A stretch of DNA of 64,000 bases, from the NCBI RefSeq assembly GCF_018873765.1, contig NW_025317350.1, positions 558,001 through 622,000 on the forward strand, in the 5' to 3' direction. The translations under genes and the position numbers were made by a program. The notes beneath the pieces were generated by a model. It was not told the origin of the DNA, ran no database searches, and saw nothing but the letters and a program-made list of their open reading frames with translations. Position 1 is the first letter of the stretch, and every line of letters begins with the position of its first letter. Below are positions 57,463-64,000 of this stretch, in pieces. Origin of the DNA: Telopea speciosissima (taxonomy: Eukaryota; Streptophyta; Magnoliopsida; Proteales; Proteaceae).

Positions 57463-58330
57463 TTAGTCGTCTTCCTCATCTGAGCTATTGTTAGTATCCC
57501 CCCTTATATGGACAAGAGAGACTTCTTTGGTCAGAGCTTGTCCAATTGCTAGTGCTGAGACTGCTTTAAGGAGCTGAGGTGTGACTCTGGTGATTTCAGT
57601 CCCTTCTTCTTCTTTAGGAATCAGGTGACACATTTTGGATGATGAGAAATCATACTTGCACAATGGTGTCATTGTCTCGAGACCCTCTAATCTATACTCT
57701 AAGAAATCCAACTTTTGAAGCTGGTTGACGGATGCTATACCTCTACCTTAATCACATGGTTGTCCGCCTGTTTGGATATTCCCATCGCAGTTGGTTCGGG
57801 CACAGTAAATGCAAACCTGCATTCTTTCTGCCCGTGCTTGCCGTGACTGCTCATCTCTTCCTAAATACCACGGGATGGGAAGGATCAATGTAGTAGGATC
57901 TTGGAATGATGTCTCTTCCTGCAACATGTTTACTGACCCTGTAGATGACTCTGGGGAATAGGTCCCCTTCACCAGTGGTTGTGAGATTTTCCATGCAGGT
58001 ATCTAGTTTTCTACCCATGTGGCACCTTCTGACTTTGGATGATAGAAAGGGGAATCGGGCTGATCCACTTCCTGAGACACCTCTTGTCGAATCTGTGGCT
58101 CTTTTCCCTCCTTAAGTTTCTTGGTCAACATTGCTATATAGACGTATGCCTTCATTAGCTTCCTCTTCCCGACTGAATGGATCAAAGTGGTAGGATCTGC
58201 TTGCTTAGCATGCTCTTAAAGCATGTTTACTCCATGGTTAGGTAGAGGATTTGTGGTGACATTTGGCGGCTGCTTCTTCTAAAGCTCAATTTTGGCCTCG
58301 TCAATCAAGTCCTGGATCGCATGCTTAAGA
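57463..58330 (-). other. Gag-to-spacer region of the Tat-like element, decayed
   Basis: Several short open pieces on the element's strand, such as ILPIPWYLGRDEQSRQAR with CIYCARTNCDGN, a Cys-rich cluster. No domain can be named with confidence. Confidence 0.45.
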
Positions 58331-59433
58331 GCTAGGAATCTATCCGTATGATGGCCTTATTGGTCATGGTAATGACAGTACAGATTGGGCTTATACCAAG
58401 TAGGTGGATTGTTCAAATCCACAAGCCTAGGAGGAACTGAATTGATAATTCCCTGCTTCTTGAGCTTGGTGAATAACAACGAGGGTGTCATTCCTTCAAA
58501 GTTGAAATTCCTCCTGGATGCTTCAGATTCAGTTTGGATCACAAGAGGGGTTGATCCTGCAGCTACCACCTGGACTTCTGCCGCCTGGCTGCTTGTCCCT
58601 ACAGTATTTTCTCCTTTGGCCCTTGGGCTTTTTCTTGCCGAATAGCTTCCTGATGCTTCATGGGTCATACCCTAATTCTGCCTTTCTTTAAAGATCTTAT
58701 CTTCAATCTTCTTCCCAATTGTCATAAGAGCATCAAAGGTCTTGATGTGCTAATAGTATATCTTCTCACGGTACTCCCCGTACAGATTTTCTAACAATAT
58801 CTCGACCTGCTCCTCCTCAGTAGGGCGGTTCCACATTTTTACGGCTTTCTCCCTGAACCGCATGATGTAGTTTGAGAACTCTTCACTTGGTTCTTGCCTC
58901 AAGGTTTCCAATTCTCTTCGAGTAATATCCATCTCGGTGTTATACAAATATTGCTTAGTGAAAGCTTTAACCACAGAGGCCCATGACTGGGTTTGAGTGT
59001 GATCAAGTTGGGTTAACCACCTCAAAGCAGATCCGGCTAAAGAATACAAGAACGCCTGTCCCATTTGGTTTTTAGAAAGTCCCCATGATCTGGCAATAGT
59101 GGCAAAAATCTTGAGATGAGCCCTAGGGTCTCCCGATCCGTCGAACTTATCCAATTTCCACTTGAAATCTTTGGGGATTTTCCCTTCGGGAAAGAACACC
59201 AGGTCTTCCTCATCCTTCACTTTGACTTTGCCCTTGACAACCACTTCCAACTCGGCTACTTTTTCTCTCATTTTCTTCTCCCTTTCAGTCTCAGGAGGGT
59301 CTATAGGGTGGCTATCTTCCCCCTCTTCTACTGGTATGATGATCGGAGTCTTGAGGGTTGTGGGGTTAGTTTTCTGGACTTCTTGCTCTGCTGGTCCAGT
59401 TATGGATCCACCCTTAGATAGTTCATTGACCAA
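58331..59433 (-). CDS. Gag region of the Tat-like element (fossil)
   Basis: Shows WKLDKFDGSGDPRAHLKIFA, FLYSLAGSALRWLTQLDH, TKQYLYNTEMDITRRELETL and EEFSNYIMRFREKAVKMW, the gag capsid-type domain of this branch. It continues to a knuckle-like CHYHDQ, GHHTDR motif near 58330-58370. Broken in a few places. Confidence 0.82.
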
Positions 59434-60736
59434 TTGAACTAGTTATACCATGAATTGCCGCATTTTGGCCATGTCTACTTGCAGCCTATCCACTCGATCT
59501 TTGACGTGACTTTCAGACAGGTGATCCTTCGGAGGATTCATGTTACTCACAAGTGATATCTCAGAAGATGAACTAGAAGAATGAGAAGGAATCAGGGATC
59601 TTGAGGAGAATGGTGGGCTGGCTCAAGTTAACCTTCAGCCGCATAGGACCCAAATGGATAAGGACGGAATCGTGCTTCTACGAAAGAAAGAAGAATACCT
59701 AGTTTAGACCCTAAGAAGGCTAAAGAAGATTTTTTTTTTTTTTTGTCATTTTTTCCTTTTGAGTTTTTATGATTTTTTGGTATTTTATAACATTTGTTTT
59801 ATATTATTTTGTTATTTTATTCAACTCAAGTAATCGGAGTGGTCATCAGAGTTTCAGCAAACTCCTTCTGAGACCAAACTTCGAATGTCGTCATTGTCCA
59901 AGCATTTTCGAACACACAAAAGAAAAAACAAACAAAAGAAAGATCTTAGTTACCGGGTTATTGATGATTATGTCTGGAGTCAAGATGAGATGCCTTCTTT
60001 TTTTTTTTGAGGGACATGTAAGGTTCCATTATATGGAAGTGGACTTCCATTTTTCTTTGAGGGACCATCGTGGGATTATGGAATTCCTTATCTTTGGTGG
60101 CATCTCATATCAAAACCAGGTTAATCGTCAAATGACCCTAAACTCGGTCTTTCTTACAGCTAACAAAGGTTAGTTTGTGCCGTACCCTAATCATATGTGG
60201 TCTATTTTCCTACATGATGCATGTAATGGGTGGGCTTCCATAGGACAGAACAAGGCCACCCTTGACAGAACCGATATACCTATCGCTCGTGGTCGTGAAT
60301 TGTAGGCACGTGGTTCTTTTGATATACCTGAGAATAGGTCACACAAACTCAGAGTAATCGAGCTAGTGCCTTTTTTGAGTGGCAAAGCACCCCACAGCAC
60401 ACTAGTGAATACCCTCGCTAGTGATTCTAAACTCGTACGATAAATATCAAGGGTTGTAGCTTACGCAATTACCCATGACTACTCATGGGGTCCAACGACT
60501 AACTACGGGGGTAAGAGGGGTTCTCATGCAGTGTATATGTGCAAGAAAGTGGTACAGGAAGCGGCTATCATCCGATCTCAGAGTACTTAGTATGATGTGC
60601 CTCACCTCCCCGAGGATAAAGGCACGACAGGGAGTACCCTCGCCATTTGATTTCACTTCGAGCACTATGCATGATGCGGTTAGTACACACAAGGGTTAGC
60701 CAAACAAACATATTATGGTATTTTTTTTTTATTATA

Positions 60737-60774
<38 letters not shown>

Positions 60775-60876
60775 TTATTCTTTTTTTTTTTATAAAAGTT
60801 TAAAGAGAACATTCTGTCATTTATTGATAGCACCTATTTAGAGAGTTTGACCTCGGGTGGACATTTGTCCACCAAA
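59434..60876 (-). other. Leader of the Tat-like element
   Basis: A long untranslated stretch between primer site and gag, as is usual in Tat/Ogre elements. It holds T-rich runs (59730-59830, 60000) and an ATT microsatellite at 60741-60774. No gene is seen. Confidence 0.6.
60741..60774. repeat. (ATT)n microsatellite
   Basis: About eleven ATT units flanked by T-runs, inside the leader of the Tat-like element. Confidence 0.95.
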
Positions 60877-60894
60877 TCCCCAGTGAAGTCGCCA
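60877..60894 (-). other. Primer-binding site of the Tat-like element
   Basis: The minus strand reads TGGCGACTTCACTGGGGA, like the TGGCGACTCxxxTGGGGA sites (arginine-tRNA type) known in Ogre/Tat elements. A shorter copy (TGGCGACTTCAC) occurs inside the LTR at 61057-61068. Confidence 0.75.
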
Positions 60895-62166
60895 CTATAA
60901 GTACCGTGGTCCCTCGGGATGAGGGTTTCCTCAGCCCTTATGGTATATGGCGACATAGGGTTTTGGGAGATGTATGTGTGTGTGTGTATATGGATATGGA
61001 TAATATTGATAAATAAGGGATTGAGATCATGCATTAAAATATGCTAATATAATGTGAAGTCGCCACCTAGGGTTAGGGCCTAGGACCCATTAAGTGTAGC
61101 CCTACCCGTTGTGAGCGGAATCGGGCTAAGTGACTCCATATGGTCTGACCAAAGGTTCGGGTAAGGGGTCAGGTTACGAGTGTGGGAAGGTGTTAGGCAC
61201 CCACCTCGCCCGACCGAGACCGGTCTCTCTGTGTTAGATGCTACATAAGGACAAATGTTCTCTCTCTTTTATTACGGGGATGTGGGACATTATAAACTAC
61301 ATTTAGATGCTATGAATTGAACTAAAGCATAATAAACTACATTACATATATGAAAAATACGAACTAAAACGATGAAATATGAAAGGACTACATCGAATCA
61401 ACAAAAATGCACTAATTATACCTGTATGGTTGTATTCCCCTGGCTCAGGGGAGATAGACGAATGGACTGACGCTGCTTCGTTCTCGGCAAAGTATCGGCT
61501 CTTTCAAGTGATTTGGAGAGGAGTAAACAGACAGAATAACATCTGTAACAAAGGAGTTTTGATGGTTATCCGTGCACAGATGAGATACCAACGCCAAGGA
61601 GCCAAAGCGCTCTATACTCAGAGGGACAATCGAAGGACCTGTCCGCCACAAGAAAACTTCAAGCACTCACACACTCATGAGAGAATGAGGAGAAATGAGG
61701 GTGAAAAGGGAGGAAAAGAGGCTAGGAATCACTTGGGGAGGGTCTCTCTACCCAAAATTCCTTGGGAAATGTGGGAGGGGACCCTTCATTTATAGGGAGG
61801 GACCCCTTCTCTCTCCTAGCCGGATAAGTCCTCCACAGCGCCGTGGAGATGTCCACGGCGCCGTGGGTGACATCAGCAGGCTGATGTCACACCCCCTCAT
61901 GGCGTCGTGGAAATCTGGTACACATCCCCACGGTGCCATGGGAAGGTGTCCACGGTGTCGTGGGAAGACGTCCACGGCGCCGTGGGAGCGCAGTGCCATT
62001 TTTCCTTGTTTTTGGGCCTAAAATGGGCCATTTTGTGCTCAGCATGGTTCTTGGTCTTATGGGTCAAGTATCTTTGGATTTGAAAAGAGGGAGAGTGCGT
62101 CATCCATCGTCCATGTCCCGTTGTCATCATCGCTAATTAGGGGGTGACAAAAAATCAGCGTCTACA
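60895..62166 (-). repeat. 5' LTR of the Tat-like element (~1.27 kb)
   Basis: Starts TGTAGACGCTG at 62166 on the minus strand. Contains the phrase CCTAACACCTTCCCACACTC, frequent in plant Tat-branch LTRs, and a cluster of palindromes at 61833-61985. The inner end is placed by the primer site and may be off by a few bases. Confidence 0.7.
61833..61985. repeat. Six copies of a 14-base palindrome in the LTR
   Basis: Perfect CCACGGCGCCGTGG occurs at 61853-61866 and 61972-61985. Variants lie at 61833, 61897, 61928 and 61950, most differing by C-to-T or G-to-A at CpG sites. A separate inverted repeat CATCAGC, AG, GCTGATG sits at 61871-61886. Confidence 0.9.
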
Positions 62167-62259
62167 ATTGCATTGTCTATGGGTGCTATGGATGATATAT
62201 ATTGCTGCTATATCTGCTACCAAATCATATAGGTTTGTCATCATCAAAAAGGGCGAGAT
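62167..62259 (+). mobile_element. Tail of copia (SIRE-type) internal region
   Basis: Short sequence ending TCATCAAAAAGGGCGAGAT, the purine-rich tract that precedes the 3' LTR in SIRE/Maximus-type copia elements. The upstream part of the element is displaced by the Tat-like LTR. Confidence 0.6.
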
Positions 62260-63643
62260 TGTTGGGGAATTCTACCCCTACCTCCATAAGTGTTTTGATG
62301 ATAACAAACATATTAGACAGCTTGTATGTGTCTATATGTCAACAGGCTAATAAGTCAAAGAGCTAGAAGACACAAAGTAAAGACGCTCAAGACAAACTCT
62401 TGAAGGTCAAGAGCTTGAAGATGTGACAAAACATGTCAAGTAAAGAAGATATCAAAAGATCTTTCGAAGATTGAAGAACGTCACGAGAAAGAAAGAAAGA
62501 TAAGATGTTCATGTGCACATACTTAGACACACACACCTCATACTTGTAATGGCATTTGCATAAAATTAATGAAATAAGCATGTGCATCATTTAGGGACCT
62601 TAGGAGGCTATATTTGAACCCCCTCTGACCTAAGAATATGTTAGAATTGGTTGGAAAAAGTCCCGGACCAATCCCCGCAGTCAAACTATCAAAATCAAGC
62701 CAAGACAATGATCTTATCAATCGGATCACAGGGTATGAATCAATCGGGAGAAACAATGGCCTCACTGGTACATTCCCAAAAATGATCCGATCGACCGGAT
62801 CAAGTGGGACGATGATCCGATCAACCGGATGCCACTTCTGCCTTCAAACGGTTAGTTTTTAACGGCTAGTTTCTCCAACGGCTATGATTCGATCGACCGG
62901 ATCAATCTTCAGGTCAACCGGATTGGTAAAAAAAATAGATCTGTTAGAGCACATTTTGCACATGTTCTAAGGCCATTAATAAGCCTATAAATAGAGAACA
63001 TATCAGACCTTTTCAACTATCCATTACTGTCCAAAATCTAATTTTTGTGAAATGTGAAAAGTCAATATTTGCTCTCATTATTGAAGTCCTCTTATCCACA
63101 TCAATATCATTGAAGATTGACTTCAAAGCTTAAAGGATCTTCACATGCTCACACTCTAAAGAATAGTCTTTAAGAAGGTCTTCATTTGCAAGCATTCATT
63201 TGCATCATTTGACACTTGCAAGGAGTACACATCACACTCCTTGCCTAGGTAATCCTACCTTTATTCTCTTTTGTAATTAGTTTATGCTTTTAAGTTTATA
63301 AAGCATTATTGCATTAGCCTAGACTGTACTTAGGCATTGCAAGGATCCTCTTATCCTCAAAAGATTGGGATTCTCTTATCCTTAAAAGATTGGGATCCTC
63401 TTATCCCATAGAAAAAGATTGTAAAGGTGTTCTTCCCACCTACTGTACTGAAAGGAAGTAACTAGTTAAATTCTCTCAAGGTTGAGAGGAGTTGACGTAG
63501 GCTAAGTTTAGCCGAACCACTATAAATTTTGTGTCCCTCATTTGCGTAATTTCTCTCTCTCTATCTTGTTTAATTCAAGAAAATTTAAAAAGGACATTAT
63601 TTCACTAGTGATAACCTATTCACCCCCCTCCAGGTTATCTAAC
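62260..63643 (+). mobile_element. 3' LTR of a SIRE-type copia element
   Basis: Runs from TGTTGGGGAATTC to TTATCTAACA (1384 bases). It contains GTTTTGATGATAACAAAC, a phrase typical of SIRE LTR starts. Repeats inside: four or more CGATCGACCGGATC-type motifs (62785-62925) and three units of about 28 bases with CTCTTATCC and AAAAGATTGGGAT (63342-63412). A TATA-type CCTATAAATAGAG lies at 62982-62994. No 5' LTR is in the window. Confidence 0.7.
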
Positions 63644-64000
63644 ATTGCCTTGGGAATCACCATCCTAGGCGAATGAGGAACAGAAAGCCTTCTCGACTTG
63701 CCTTCCTGCACCTCTTGTTCAGGAATGGTAACAGTAGACTGCAATCACGTTGGGACTAAAGCTGATCGTCTTGTTAACCGGTCTTTAACTAAAGGTTGCG
63801 ACAACGGCTTTCTTTCTCGTCTGTTGGTGGAATGCTGGTTCAAATGCTCCTCTATAAACTGCCTTTTTGCCCTCACCCTTGGTTGACGTTGAGGTTCACC
63901 TGACCGATTTTAATCATAACTAGGAGCATGATGCCTCGATCTGTCTTACCTTGAAGGCCCCGAAGCCCATGCAATCTTCGCTCCTCTTTTACCTAGCCGA
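63644..64000 (-). other. Unrecognised, possibly element-derived coding trace
   Basis: On the minus strand a basic stretch reads RAKRQFIEEHLNQHSTNRRE and then PLVKDRLTRRSALVPT. Arg-rich linkers like this occur in gag proteins of plant gypsy elements, but the match is weak. The window ends here. Confidence 0.25.

Larger units (their letters stand above)
53013..62166 (-). mobile_element. Ty3/gypsy, Tat/Ogre-like element, 5' LTR to RNase H
   Basis: On the minus strand the order is: 5' LTR (62166 to about 60895), primer site (60894-60877), long leader, gag (59433-58330), spacer with an acidic ORF, protease (55812-55216), reverse transcriptase (54326-53664) and RNase H (53585-53020). Reverse-transcriptase wording RRMRSEWSEKIREEVIKQ and EVYVDDMIVKS, protease DNGSALNVMPLKAARCMGLS and the primer site fit the Tat/Ogre branch. 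Integrase and 3' LTR are not seen. Broken at many points (ten or more), so it is an old fossil relative to the nearby copias. The insertion boundary on the left is unclear. Confidence 0.85.

Noticed and set aside
60647-60841. Leucine-rich hydrophobic frame resembling a membrane segment
   Set aside because: It is the translation of an ATT microsatellite and T-runs in the leader of the Tat-like element.
1-64000. CRISPR arrays, operons, phage or bacterial features
   Set aside because: Tandem repeats here have no regular short spacers, and genes have introns and plant families. Nothing prokaryotic is present.

Overview
This is plant nuclear DNA, almost certainly from a flowering plant. It contains decayed genes with GT-AG introns, plant-type Ty1/copia and Ty3/gypsy elements, LINE pieces, an Au-type SINE and a CACTA-type terminus. 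I cannot name the species. No complete, intact host gene is visible. The window reads as a gene graveyard filled in by nested retroelements.

Layout, left to right. 1-2526 is the right part of a long gypsy-type LTR. 3719-5366 (minus) is a broken F-box gene with a duplicated tail and a 219-base repeat insert. 6172-6677 (plus) is the start of a DEAD-box RNA helicase 17-like pseudogene, cut by a minus-strand Ty3-like remnant (6679-8013). 9465-14973 is a minus-strand gypsy element with a 3.2 kb LTR, a short internal part carrying an antisense ORF, and a partial second LTR. 16258-18750 is a short, young copia element with two LTRs and a CAGTC target duplication. 19686-23172 is a rearranged knot: a VIK-like kinase pseudogene exon lies in two inverted ~0.58 kb arms mixed with copia pieces that also point in opposite directions. 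25538-26020 is a CACTA-type subterminal repeat block.

27049-30525 holds a tRNA-like sequence, a degenerate ~150-base tandem array, inverted and AT-rich repeats, and a small unrecognised gene relic with three protein repeats. 30975-31882 is a D-type cyclin pseudogene. 33346-34999 is the 3' end of an ABCC transporter pseudogene with a solo LTR in its intron. LINE pieces lie at 32787-33165 and 35750-36960.

37350-45035 (minus) is a RelA/SpoT homologue (RSH) pseudogene. Its last exon is fused in frame to the tail of what looks like a B3-domain protein gene. An Au SINE sits in one intron, and one exon is split by a 4.8 kb copia element (39235-44039, TSD ATGGT). At 45036 a second, related copia cuts the RSH gene again. 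That copia is interrupted by a Tekay/Del-like gypsy with a 3.7 kb LTR (46703 onward), followed by a minus-strand Tat/Ogre-like gypsy (53013-62166) and a SIRE-type copia 3' LTR (62260-63643).

The genes do not form a working pathway. They are unrelated remnants that kept introns and splice sites, so they arose by DNA-level duplication or decay in place rather than by retrocopying. The strongest leads are the inverted kinase/copia structure, the RSH-B3 chimera, the clusters of short palindromes recurring in unrelated LTRs, a shared splice-acceptor-like module in several long LTRs, an acidic internally duplicated ORF between gag and protease in the Tat-like element, and the tRNA-like sequence. 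All calls come from reading the sequence by eye and from memory of families; no database search was run.
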